This document shows, in pieces, positions 44,409 to 52,432 of a stretch of 64,000 nucleotides of DNA. The stretch spans positions 1-64,000 of the forward strand of contig CAZMGB010000012.1 in the NCBI GenBank assembly GCA_964565775.1. Direction: 5' to 3'. The translations under genes were made by a program, and so were the position numbers. Under the pieces are notes generated by a model. It ran no database searches. It was not told the origin of the DNA and saw only the letters and a program-made list of their open reading frames with translations. Every line of letters begins with the position of its first letter. Position 1 is the stretch's first letter. The DNA comes from CAZMGB01 sp964565775. Its GTDB lineage: Bacteria; Chloroflexota; Dehalococcoidia; DSTF01; JALHUB01.

Positions 44409-44438
44409 TTGCGGGTCGATCCCGCCATGCGCTAACAT
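44409..44438 (+). promoter_or_regulatory. Promoter of the EF-G paralogue
   Basis: TTGCGG (44409-44414), 18 bp spacer, TAACAT (44433-44438). Predicted start near 44445, about 30 bases before the ATG. Confidence 0.55.
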
Positions 44439-44474
44439 GGCGTTTGCACCTCCCCATCCAGGAGTCTCAATGTT

Positions 44475-46544
44475 ATGAAACAGTACCCCAGCAAGCAGAT
44501 CCGCAGCGTCGTGTTGGTGGGCCACGGCAGCACGGGCAAGACGTCGCTCTGCGAGGCGCTGCTCTTCTCGAGCGGCGCCGTCACCCGCCTGGGCAGCGTC
44601 GACGAGGGCAACACCGTCTCCGACTTCGAGCCGGATGAGGTCAAGCGCAAGATAAGCGTCAACCTCTCCCTCCTCCCCTGCGAATGGAAGGACTGCAAGA
44701 TCAACGTGATCGACACGCCCGGCTACGCCGACTTCGTGGGGGAGGTGAAGGCGGGCCTGGCGGCGGCCGACGTGGCCGTGATCGTCGTCTGCGCCGCCTC
44801 CGGGGTGCAGGTGGGGACGGAGCTGGCCCGCAACTACGTCCGGGAGCGAGCCCGTCCCTCCCTCATCTTCGTCAACCGCATGGACCGCGACAACGCCGAT
44901 TTCTTCCAGACTCTGAGCCAGCTCCGGGCCTTCTTCGGCAAGAACTGCGTCCCCCTCCAGATACCCATCGGCGCGCAGCGAAGCTTCGAAGGCGTCGTCG
45001 ACCTGATTGAGATGAAGGCCCATACGGGCGAGAAGGGGGCCAAGGGCGAGATCCCCTCCGACCTGGCGGAGGCCGCCAGCAGCCATCGCGAGCAGCTAGT
45101 GGAGGCCATCGCCGAAACCGACGACGAACTCATCAACAAGTACCTCGAAGGCGAGGAGCTGAGCGAGGACGAGCTCAAGCAGGGCCTGCGTCAGGGCATC
45201 GCCTCCCGAAGCCTCCTGCCCGTCCTGACGGGCTCCGCCACCAAGAACGTCGGCGTTTCCCTATTCCTCGACGCGCTGGTGGACTACGCCCCCTCGCCCC
45301 TCGATACGGGGGAGATCGAGGCGAAGAACGCCAGCTCCGGCGCCGAAGAGCAACTGGCGGCCGATGCCAGCGGCCCCCTGGCCGCCCTCGTGTTCAAGAC
45401 CACCGCCGACCCCTACGTGGGGAAGCTCACCTACCTGCGCGTCTACTCGGGCACGCTCAAAGCCGACTCCCATGCCTGGAACGCCGCTCGGGGCGCCGCC
45501 GAACGGATCGGCCAGCTCTTCACCGTGCGAGGCAAGGCCCAGGAGCAGACCCCCGAGCTGGTCGCTGGCGATATCGGCGCCGTCGCCAAGCTGGGCGAGA
45601 CCTCCACCGGCGACACGCTCTCGTCGCGGGAGCGGCCACTGACGCTGCTGCCCATCATCTTTCCCGAGCCGGCCTACAGCGCCGCCGTTCACCCCAAGAC
45701 CAAGGCCGACGTCGACAAGATGGGGCCGTCGCTGGCCCGCATCGCGGAGGAAGACCCGACACTGAAGGTCCACCGCGAACCCGACACCAGCGAGACGGTG
45801 CTCTCCGGCCTGGGCGAGTCGCATGTGGAGGTGGCGGCGGAGAAGATGAAGCGCAAGTTCGGCGTAGACGTGGAGCTCGCCTGCCCGAAAGTGCCCTACA
45901 AGGAGACGGTCACCGCCTCGGCCTCCGCCGAGTACACCCACAAGAAGCAGACCGGCGGCCACGGGCAGTACGCCCGCGTGGCAATCGAGCTGCAGCCGCT
46001 GCCGAGAGGCACGGGCTTCGAATTCTCCAACCGCATCGTCGGCGGCGTCGTGCCGAAGACGTACATCCCGGCGGTCGAGAAGGGGGTGGTGGAGGCGATG
46101 CACGAGGGGGTGATGGCTCACTACCCGCTCATCGATCTGAAGGCGACCCTCTTCGACGGCAAAGACCACCCGGTGGACTCCTCGGAGATCGCCTTCAAGA
46201 TAGCGGGAGCCCAAGCCCTCAAGGATGCGGCCCAGCGCGCCGGCCCCGTACTCCTCGAGCCCATTGTGAACCTGCGGATCGTGGTGCCCGAGGCCAATAC
46301 CGGCGACGTCATGAGCGACCTGAACAGCAAGAGGGCGAAGGTCATGGGGATGAGCCCGGAGGACAGCAACAGCGTCATCGAGGCTCAGGCGCCCCTGGCC
46401 GAGGTGCAACGCTACGCCACCGATCTACGCTCGATCACGCAGGGGCGCGGCAGCTACACGATTGAGTTCAGCCACTACGAGGAAGTGCCGGCGCACCTGA
46501 CCCAGAAGGTCGTCGAGCAGACAGCAAAGGAGCGGGAGGCGTAA
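44475..46544 (+). CDS. Elongation factor G-like protein (EF-G paralogue)
   Basis: 689 aa with the full EF-G domain order. The P-loop is GHGSTGKTS (residues 16-24) in place of canonical GHIDAGKTT, the switch I region lacks the ERERGITI consensus (here SDFEPDEVKRKISV), G3 is DTPGYADF and G4 NRMD. Domain IV contains KQTGGHGQYARVAIE. This pattern fits the EF-G-like group whose role (perhaps ribosome recycling, stress or another step) is unsettled. Own promoter upstream. Whether canonical fusA exists elsewhere cannot be seen. Confidence 0.85.
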   Translation: MKQYPSKQIRSVVLVGHGSTGKTSLCEALLFSSGAVTRLGSVDEGNTVSDFEPDEVKRKISVNLSLLPCEWKDCKINVIDTPGYADFVGEVKAGLAAADVAVIVVCAASGVQVGTELARNYVRERARPSLIFVNRMDRDNADFFQTLSQLRAFFGKNCVPLQIPIGAQRSFEGVVDLIEMKAHTGEKGAKGEIPSDLAEAASSHREQLVEAIAETDDELINKYLEGEELSEDELKQGLRQGIASRSLLPVLTGSATKNVGVSLFLDALVDYAPSPLDTGEIEAKNASSGAEEQLAADASGPLAALVFKTTADPYVGKLTYLRVYSGTLKADSHAWNAARGAAERIGQLFTVRGKAQEQTPELVAGDIGAVAKLGETSTGDTLSSRERPLTLLPIIFPEPAYSAAVHPKTKADVDKMGPSLARIAEEDPTLKVHREPDTSETVLSGLGESHVEVAAEKMKRKFGVDVELACPKVPYKETVTASASAEYTHKKQTGGHGQYARVAIELQPLPRGTGFEFSNRIVGGVVPKTYIPAVEKGVVEAMHEGVMAHYPLIDLKATLFDGKDHPVDSSEIAFKIAGAQALKDAAQRAGPVLLEPIVNLRIVVPEANTGDVMSDLNSKRAKVMGMSPEDSNSVIEAQAPLAEVQRYATDLRSITQGRGSYTIEFSHYEEVPAHLTQKVVEQTAKEREA

Positions 46545-46899
46545 GGCTCACGCCCAGAGCCAAGGCGGAGACCGTCGGCGAAGAAGCATTGAGAAACCCT
46601 TCGCTCCGTTCAGGGTGAGCGCATTCCTCTCCTCTGTTGCTCGCAGCGGCGGCCCACAGTCGGGGCGACGCGAATGAGAGTGCACCACCCTCACCCCGAC
46701 CTGCCGGTCACCCGACACCCCCCACCGGGGGCCGGGTCGGGGGGGAGGGGTGGGCCGCCGCGGGGCTCGGGCCGAGCGCTGTANNNNNNNNNNCCCGTTT
46801 TGGGGGGCCCCCCCCCCCCCCCCCCCCGGGCGGGCCCCCCCCCCCCCCCCGGGGGGGGGGGGGGGGGGGGGGGGGGGTGGACCGCCGCGGGTCTCGTCC
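46545..46899. other. Scaffold gap region: ten N with homopolymer flanks
   Basis: N at 46784-46793. From 46801 to ~46877 the sequence is almost only C then G, an assembly or sequencing artefact. Before it, 46597-46620 carries the CCCTTCGCTCC...GGGTGAGC repeat seen elsewhere. Open frames across this region are meaningless. Contiguity of the two sides is not proven. Confidence 0.9.
46597..46620. repeat. Copy of the CCCTGAGC/GAAGGG dispersed repeat
   Basis: Reverse-oriented version of the words at 9571-9592 and 61910-61929. It lies after the EF-G paralogue, next to the scaffold gap. Confidence 0.45.
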
Positions 46900-47364
46900 C
46901 TAGCTCTGTCCGCCCTCACCCTTCCTTCCGCCCGGACGTGACCACAGGGCTTCGTAGGTCTCGCCAGTGACGGCGTGGCGGATCTCGTCCCGCTCCAGCG
47001 CCAGCAGCTCTTTGAGGCAGGCCTCGCAGTCACGCACGAGCTCCGGATCGCCCAGGTCGGCGAAGCGCCGTACTATGTGGTCCCAGATCCCCAGGCGAGC
47101 GAGGCTCGCGACGTACTTGGGCCAGGGGATGATCGTGATGCTGTCGGGCCGCGAGAAGCGGGGGCGCATCTGCTTGAGGCTCCGGAAGCGCTCCTCGGGG
47201 GTGGAAGCCATGGGCACCACCTTGATCATGGGCTTATCGATATCGTTGCTGCGGGCGTCGATGAGGAGGGTCTTGCGGAGGATGGGAAAGTAGATGGCGA
47301 GGACATCGGCGGAATCGATGTTCTCCCTCACCTCTCCCAGGTCTATGCGAAAGTCAGAATCCAT
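46900..47364 (-). CDS. Hypothetical protein
   Basis: 154 aa from ATG 47364 (MDSDFRIDLGEVRENID), with GGAGC upstream. The protein is soluble and mixed alpha/beta, with PILRKTLLIDARSNDIDKP and WPKYVASLARLGIWDHIVRR. A Cys pair region (RDCEACLKELLALERDE) near the C-terminus might bind metal. No family recognised. Its 3' end is close to the scaffold gap, so the last residues deserve caution. Confidence 0.6.
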   Translation of the reverse strand: MDSDFRIDLGEVRENIDSADVLAIYFPILRKTLLIDARSNDIDKPMIKVVPMASTPEERFRSLKQMRPRFSRPDSITIIPWPKYVASLARLGIWDHIVRRFADLGDPELVRDCEACLKELLALERDEIRHAVTGETYEALWSRPGGRKGEGGQS

Positions 47365-47436
47365 AGCTGCTCCGCTCCATCCCCCAAAGTGACGCGAAAG
47401 AAGACGCTCTTGAGGGTTGAAACCGTTCGGCTGAGT

Positions 47437-47547
47437 CTGGCGCCCTGCCAATTTCCGAAGGCCAGGCTTTAACCTGGCGCCCTGCCGATTTCCGAAGGCC
47501 GGGCTTTGGCCTGGCGCCCTGCCGATTTCCGAAGGCCAGGCTTTAGC
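47437..47547. repeat. Three tandem 37-bp repeats
   Basis: Units begin at 47437, 47474 and 47511, each starting CTGGCGCCCTGCC and ending in CTTTRRC, with a partial fourth unit to ~47570. Each unit contains a GCCAGGC...GCCTGGC-type palindrome spanning the junction. There are no spacers, so it is not a CRISPR array. It lies between the tyrS end and a hypothetical gene. Confidence 0.8.
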
Positions 47548-47590
47548 CTGGCGCCCGGCTGGCCTTCGGCTACTGCGTGGATGCTATCCC

Positions 47591-47616
47591 GGACAGGCCT
47601 GAAGGCCTGTCCCTAC
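47591..47616 (-). repeat. GTAG-headed REP palindrome overlapping the tyrS stop
   Basis: On the minus strand GTAG is followed by a perfect 9-bp hairpin (stem GGACAGGCC, loop TTCA). The TAG of GTAG is the tyrS stop codon. It has the same architecture as the elements at 25.9 and 57 kb, and could act as a transcript-end hairpin for tyrS. Confidence 0.65.
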
Positions 47617-48866
47617 TTCTTATCGGCGTCGACGATGCGCAGGAAGCGGTGCCTGCCCACCCGGATCAGAGAACCATCGCGCACAACCACGCGTTGCTCG
47701 CTCACCCTCTGCCCGTCTATCTCGATGGCTCCCTGAGCCAGCAGGCGACGCGCCTCCGCGCGGCTCGCCGCTGCCTTCCCCGAAACAAGCACAACGGTGA
47801 CGTCAACGTTTGACATCCCATCAGGATTCATGCTCATTGCGATCGTCGGCGCTTCTCCCGGTGATTCCCCCCTCTGGAACACCCGCTCGAACCTCCCCTC
47901 CGCCCGTTCTGCCTCCTCCGCGCCGTGGTATTCGGCCACGATCTCGCGGCCGAGGCGCTTCTTCACCTCCATCGGGTTCACGGAACGGGCGGCGAGCTGC
48001 CCCCGCATCTCGGCAAGCTCCTCCTCCGGCACGTCCGTCACCAGCGTGAAGTAGTCCATCATCACGTCGTCGGGGAGCGACATGACCTTCCCGAACATCT
48101 CGTCCGGGGAATCGTTGAGGGCGATGTGGTTGCCCTGCGTCTTCGACATGCGCAGGCGGCCGTCGGTGCCCACGAGGACGGGCAGGGTGACGGCCACCTG
48201 GGGCCGCTGCCCGTAGGCCCGCTGGAGCGTCCGGCCCGCCATCAGGTTGAAGAGCTGCTCCGTGGCGCCGATCTGGACGTCCGTCTCCTGAGCGACGGCG
48301 TCGTAGCCCTGCATGAGGGCGTAGAAGAACTCGTGCAGGTAGATGGGCTCTCCCCGCTCGCGGCGGATCGCGAAGTTGTCGCGCTGAAGGAACTGGCCGA
48401 CGGTGAAGCGGGAGGCGATCTCGATCAGGTCGGCAAAGGTAAGCTTGCTCAGCCATTCGGCGTTATAGCGGATGATGGTGCGTTCCGGGTCCAGCACCTT
48501 GAACGCCTGCTCGGTGTAGGTGCGAGCATTGGCCTCCAGCTCCTCGGGCGTGAGCATTGGTCGCGCGCTCTCCTTGTCGCTGGGGTCGCCCACGAGGCCG
48601 GTGAAGTTGCCGATGAGGAAGGTCGTCTCGTGGCCGAGCTCCTGGAACTGGCGCAGCTTGCGCATGGGCACCGTGTGCCCCAGCGTCAGGTCCGGGGCCG
48701 ATGGGTCGACACCGAGGTAAACCCGCAGGGGCCGCCCTTCCTTCAGGCGCTCCCGCAGCTCCTCCTCCATGGCGGCGCGAATCTGGTCGTCGCCGTACTC
48801 GACGCCGCGCATGAGGAGCCGCAGCTGCTCCTCGATGCTCACGCCCTTGCCCCGAGCCGCCGTCAC
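47613..48866 (-). CDS. tyrS: Tyrosyl-tRNA synthetase
   Basis: 417 aa. Class I synthetase: LGVDPSAPDLTLGHTVPMRKL (HIGH-like), YDAVAQETDVQIGATEQLFNLMAGR and LRMSKTQGNHIAL (KMSKS-like). The C-terminal S4 RNA-binding domain is SRAEARRLLAQGAIEIDGQR. The sequence fits the TyrZ-type subgroup. GTG start at 48866 overlaps the ribF stop. It ends in a REP hairpin. Confidence 0.96.
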   Translation of the reverse strand: MTAARGKGVSIEEQLRLLMRGVEYGDDQIRAAMEEELRERLKEGRPLRVYLGVDPSAPDLTLGHTVPMRKLRQFQELGHETTFLIGNFTGLVGDPSDKESARPMLTPEELEANARTYTEQAFKVLDPERTIIRYNAEWLSKLTFADLIEIASRFTVGQFLQRDNFAIRRERGEPIYLHEFFYALMQGYDAVAQETDVQIGATEQLFNLMAGRTLQRAYGQRPQVAVTLPVLVGTDGRLRMSKTQGNHIALNDSPDEMFGKVMSLPDDVMMDYFTLVTDVPEEELAEMRGQLAARSVNPMEVKKRLGREIVAEYHGAEEAERAEGRFERVFQRGESPGEAPTIAMSMNPDGMSNVDVTVVLVSGKAAASRAEARRLLAQGAIEIDGQRVSEQRVVVRDGSLIRVGRHRFLRIVDADKK

Positions 48867-49807
48867 GCCAAGAACCTCCTGGCGGCCTTCACGTCCTTCC
48901 TGATCTGGGCCGCCAGCTCCTTGGCGCTAGCGAAGCGCATCTCATCGCGCAGGCGCGACAGGAGCTCGATGCGCAACTCTGAGCCGTAGAGGTCGCCCTC
49001 GAAGTCCATGATGTGCACTTCGACGGCGCGCTCGCTGCCACCGAAGGTCGGTCGCCGACCGATATTCGTTACCGACATGAACTGTCTCTCTTTGCCGCCG
49101 CGCCGCCGCGCCGGCAGGTAGGCACGCGTGACGTAGACGCCGAAAGAGGGCAGCGCCCGGTCCTGCGCCAGCCCTATGTTCGCCGTGGGAAAGCCGATTG
49201 ACGCACCCCGGTCCGCGCCGCGCAGCACCGGGCCCCGCAGCGAAAAGGGCCGCCCCAGCAGGCGTGTCACCTGCTCCATCTCGCCCGCCTTGAGCGCGTT
49301 GCGGATGGCTGTGGAGCTGACCACGCCGTTCGACTCCAGAAGTGCCCCCAGGATCTCGTGCTCGAAGCCCATCTCCCTGGCCAACTGCTCTCGTACCGCC
49401 ACGCTCCCCTCGCGGCCGCGGCCGAGCACGAAATCGGGGCCCGTCAGCATGAACTTCATCCGCAGCTCTTCCACGAGCATCCCTATGAAGTCGCGCGCGG
49501 AGAGCTCCGCCAGCTCCGATGTGAAAGTGACGGGCGCGACGAAATCGACGCCCGTGGCCCGCAGCAGCTCGACTCGCTCCTCAAGGCTCGTGAGGTAGGC
49601 TATGCGCGTCTGAGGCCGCAGCACCGACACCGGCAGCGGGTGGAAGGTGACGACGCCACTTGCCAGGTTCCGGGCCGCCGCCCGCGCCTTCAGCTCGCGG
49701 ATGAGGTAGTGGTGGCCCCGGTGGACGCCGTCGAATACGCCGACAGTGACGGCGGTCTCGCGGCCGGGGGTCGCCCGACTCAACTCTTCCCTGACCAGGA
49801 GCGTCAC
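48863..49807 (-). CDS. ribF: Bifunctional riboflavin kinase / FAD synthetase
   Basis: 314 aa. FAD synthetase domain with VGVFDGVHRGHHYLIREL and the SSTAIRNALKAGEMEQVTRLLGRP block, then the flavokinase domain with RGASIGFPTANIGLAQ, PSFGVYVTRAYL and VEVHIMDFEGDLYG. It makes FMN and FAD from riboflavin. GTG start; overlaps tyrS by GTGA and follows the UroD-like gene by 27 bases. Confidence 0.95.
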   Translation of the reverse strand: MTLLVREELSRATPGRETAVTVGVFDGVHRGHHYLIRELKARAAARNLASGVVTFHPLPVSVLRPQTRIAYLTSLEERVELLRATGVDFVAPVTFTSELAELSARDFIGMLVEELRMKFMLTGPDFVLGRGREGSVAVREQLAREMGFEHEILGALLESNGVVSSTAIRNALKAGEMEQVTRLLGRPFSLRGPVLRGADRGASIGFPTANIGLAQDRALPSFGVYVTRAYLPARRRGGKERQFMSVTNIGRRPTFGGSERAVEVHIMDFEGDLYGSELRIELLSRLRDEMRFASAKELAAQIRKDVKAARRFLA

Positions 49808-49834
49808 TGCGGCTCCCCTTCGGAGTTGCGTCGC

Positions 49835-50827
49835 CTAGCCGCCACGCACGGCCTCTACCGCCGCTTGCAGGTTCGCCTCCGGCACCTGCGGCGCGACCGA
49901 GCAGCCGGGCGCCAGGAGATGGCGCCGGCCGCCTGTCTGGGCGAGCGCGCCCCGCACCTCCGCCGCCACCTCCTCCGGCGTGCCGTCTACCAGAGTCGTG
50001 CGCTCGCTGACGCCGCCCATCACGGCCCTATCGATCCTCCCAAGCGCCTCGGCCAGGCTGAGGTTGCCTGCCTGCGTGGACGCCCAGTTGAAGGCATGCA
50101 CGGGGTAGTCCCAGAGGCGGTCTAGCATGTTGTTCTGCCGGCAAACGTGAAGGACGTTGAAGTCAGCGCCGCGGACGGCCTCCAGCACCTGGAGGTCGTA
50201 AGGGCGGGCGAACTCATCGTACTGCTCCGGCGTTGAGTTATCGTAGGACGCCCAATCGACGGTGGCGAAGAAGATGCCGCTGGCGCCGGCCTCCAGGCAG
50301 GCAGCACCGTAGCGGGCGAGCGTCTCGGCCACGGCCCGCAGGGCACCGTGCAGGGCCTGGGGCGCCTCCTCCATGTAGCCGCGAACTGCCGCGAGGTCGC
50401 TGTTCGCCAGGCGGGCGATAACGGCCAGAGGCGAGAAGACGGTCTGGATGAAGAACGCCTCGCCGCGCAGCCCCTCGCCGATGAGCCTCAGCGCCTGGAG
50501 CTGCTCCGCGAAGGGGCCCTGCCGCCCGTCCAGGGGGCCGATCCTCCCCAGATCGGACGCCGACTTCAGCATGTAGTCCACCGTCTCCGGACCTCTAGTC
50601 GGCTCGCCGGAAGGCCTGTACGTGCAGCCCCACGCCTCGGCGTAGTACGTGGCCCTTGGGTTCACCTTCATGTAGTCCCAGTCGTAGCGGCGGAAGGCAT
50701 CGAGCATGGCCGCGGCGGTGCCCTCGGCCGACCACTCCCGGAGGAAGTCATGACCCCAGAAGCTCAGCGGCACCCGGTCGACAGGCTCGCCGACCAGAGC
50801 GGCGCTGACACGCTGGCGCTTATCCAT
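49835..50827 (-). CDS. Uroporphyrinogen decarboxylase-family protein
   Basis: 330 aa TIM barrel of the URO-D/MtaA/CmuA superfamily: KRQRVSAALVGEPVDRVPLSFWGHD at the start, IFFATVDWASYDNSTPEQYDEF and VLHVCRQNNMLDRLWDYPVHAFNW in the middle. The last loop has the HVC cysteine pattern of corrinoid methyltransferases and not the porphyrin-binding residues of HemE, so a methyltransferase function is as likely as decarboxylation. First gene of the UroD-like/ribF/tyrS transcript. Confidence 0.78.
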   Translation of the reverse strand: MDKRQRVSAALVGEPVDRVPLSFWGHDFLREWSAEGTAAAMLDAFRRYDWDYMKVNPRATYYAEAWGCTYRPSGEPTRGPETVDYMLKSASDLGRIGPLDGRQGPFAEQLQALRLIGEGLRGEAFFIQTVFSPLAVIARLANSDLAAVRGYMEEAPQALHGALRAVAETLARYGAACLEAGASGIFFATVDWASYDNSTPEQYDEFARPYDLQVLEAVRGADFNVLHVCRQNNMLDRLWDYPVHAFNWASTQAGNLSLAEALGRIDRAVMGGVSERTTLVDGTPEEVAAEVRGALAQTGGRRHLLAPGCSVAPQVPEANLQAAVEAVRGG

Positions 50828-50846
50828 CCCTCACCCCGAGATGGCG

Positions 50847-50866
50847 AGAGGGGGCTCGCCCCCTCT
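50847..50866. repeat. Perfect 8-bp hairpin upstream of the UroD-like gene
   Basis: AGAGGGGG (50847-50854) and CCCCCTCT (50859-50866) around a CTCG loop. It lies about 20 bases upstream of the minus-strand start codon, in the leader if transcription begins further up. Could be structural, or a dispersed repeat. Confidence 0.5.
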
Positions 50867-51002
50867 GCCACCGTACTTGTTCCTGTGCTGGGATCGTAAC
50901 ACCGGCGCCCACGGCGTTCAAGGACGGCAGCAGGGAAGGCAGCGGCTATAAGGGAGGGTGGCCCCTATTGACCGCATCGACCCGCCGTTCAATACTGGCC
51001 CC

Positions 51003-51590
51003 ATGAACAGCGCTATCTTCGACGCTATCAACGAGCTGGCAGGGCACAGCGCGGTCTTGGATGATCTTGCAAAGGTGGCGGCCCGCTACCTGGTCTTCGC
51101 GATGGCGGCCGCTGTGGCCGTACAATGGGTTATCGCCCGCCGCCAGGAGCGCGCCCCGAACCAGGCGATGGTAGCGGGAGCGGTATTAGCAGCGGTCATG
51201 GGGCTGGCAGCCACAGCTCTCATTCAGCATTTCTACGTTCATCCGCGCCCCTTCGTCGAACGCCAGGACGTGGTCCTTCTGACCAGCCACAGTGCGGACG
51301 CTTCACTGCCGTCCGAGCACGCAGTCGTCGCCTTCGCCCTCGCCGGAGCGGCGCTCTGGTCTCGGCGGCTGTTATTGGGGTCAGGGCTGCTCCTGGCCGC
51401 GGTCGTGGTCGGCCTCGCCCGGATCTACGCAGGACTTCACTACCCGGCCGACATAGCGGCGGCCGCCGGGTTGGCCCTGCTGGCCAGCTTCCTGACTGCC
51501 GGCCTGGCTCGGCCCGTAACGATTCACGTGAGGGAAGCCGTTGCCCGCGCCCTGCCCACACCCCTGAGAGCGCTGCTACTCCTGGACTGA
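51003..51590 (+). CDS. PAP2-family membrane phosphatase (BcrC-like)
   Basis: 195 aa with ~5 membrane helices. The phosphatase motifs are FYVHPRPFVE (C1-like), LPSEHAVVAFA (C2) and ARIYAGLHYPADIAA (C3). BcrC-type enzymes dephosphorylate undecaprenyl pyrophosphate on the outer membrane face of the inner membrane. The ATG at 51003 is chosen because the GTG at 50958 sits directly on its putative ribosome site. Convergent with scpA. Confidence 0.82.
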   Translation: MNSAIFDAINELAGHSAVLDDLAKVAARYLVFAMAAAVAVQWVIARRQERAPNQAMVAGAVLAAVMGLAATALIQHFYVHPRPFVERQDVVLLTSHSADASLPSEHAVVAFALAGAALWSRRLLLGSGLLLAAVVVGLARIYAGLHYPADIAAAAGLALLASFLTAGLARPVTIHVREAVARALPTPLRALLLLD

Positions 51591-51613
51591 CGCCCCGGAA
51601 ACCGTCCCTGGCG

Positions 51614-52345
51614 CTAGATGGTGCGCTCCTCCTGGTTCAGCGCCAGCGGCACGAGGAGGATATCGCCGAAGAGCTCATCCTGCTTCGCCTGCACGCGCTG
51701 TGACTTGATGAGCTCCAGCACCGCCAGGAACGCCACCACGATCTCCAGCCGCGACCGACAGGCCGACACCAGCCGACGAAAGCTGGCCCTCCCCTCGGAC
51801 GCCAGGGCCGACTGGATCTCTTCCACCTTCCCCTGGATGGTGATCTCCTCCCGCTCGATGGCGCCCTCGGGCTCCGCCGGTTGCCTCTTGAGCGCTTCCT
51901 GGACGATCTTGAGGAGCTTCTTCAGGGTCACGCGCTCCAGGCCTGAGGGCATGGGAACCTCCGGCGGCGCCGCCAGGCGGGGATACGCATGCCAGCCCTT
52001 CTCCTCCATCTCGCGCAGGCTGCCCGCCGCCTCCTTGAACCGCCTGTATTCGGCGAGGAGACGCGCCAGCTCATCGCCCACCTCCTCGGCCGTGGGCTGC
52101 TCCTCCTCCGCCTCGGGCGGTCGCGGCAGCAGGGCGCGCGACTTCAGGTACAGGAGCTTCGCGCCAATCGCGACGAAATCAGCGAGGGCATCGGCGTCGA
52201 TCTCTTTCTGCGAGTGCACGTAGGCGAGATACTGGTCGGTCACCTCCACGAGCGATACGGTCGTTATGTCAAGCTCCTCCTTCTCGATTAGCTGAAGGAG
52301 GAGATCGAGGGGGCCTTCGAACACGGGAAGCTTGAGTTCGTGCAT
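51614..52345 (-). CDS. scpA: Segregation and condensation protein A
   Basis: 243 aa kleisin of the SMC complex. N-terminus LPVFEGPLDLLLQLIEKEELDI is diagnostic, with LLYLKSRALLPRP, and the C-terminal winged helix has VVAFLAVLELIKSQRVQAKQ. It bridges SMC heads during chromosome segregation. The usual partner scpB does not follow it here. The ATG at 52345 has GAGG upstream. It lies at the end of the trp/aro supra-operon, 88 bases after aroF. Confidence 0.93.
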   Translation of the reverse strand: MHELKLPVFEGPLDLLLQLIEKEELDITTVSLVEVTDQYLAYVHSQKEIDADALADFVAIGAKLLYLKSRALLPRPPEAEEEQPTAEEVGDELARLLAEYRRFKEAAGSLREMEEKGWHAYPRLAAPPEVPMPSGLERVTLKKLLKIVQEALKRQPAEPEGAIEREEITIQGKVEEIQSALASEGRASFRRLVSACRSRLEIVVAFLAVLELIKSQRVQAKQDELFGDILLVPLALNQEERTI

Positions 52346-52432
52346 GCGAGCCTCGCTGCGCTCTCCGGCTATAAGAATGCCGATGGGCCCCGCGCCTGGC
52401 GTCGGCCCGAGGCCCATCGATTCTCCCTGGCC

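Noticed and set aside
45261..46409. Long open frame on the minus strand opposite the EF-G paralogue
   Set aside because: Shadow frame; composition is typical of antisense GC-rich translation (His/Leu/Gly-rich) without motifs.
46600..46990. Proline/glycine-rich open frames across the N gap
   Set aside because: They translate homopolymer artefact and N residues.
47437..47570. CRISPR array
   Set aside because: Units are strictly tandem at 37 bp without spacers, and no cas gene is near.
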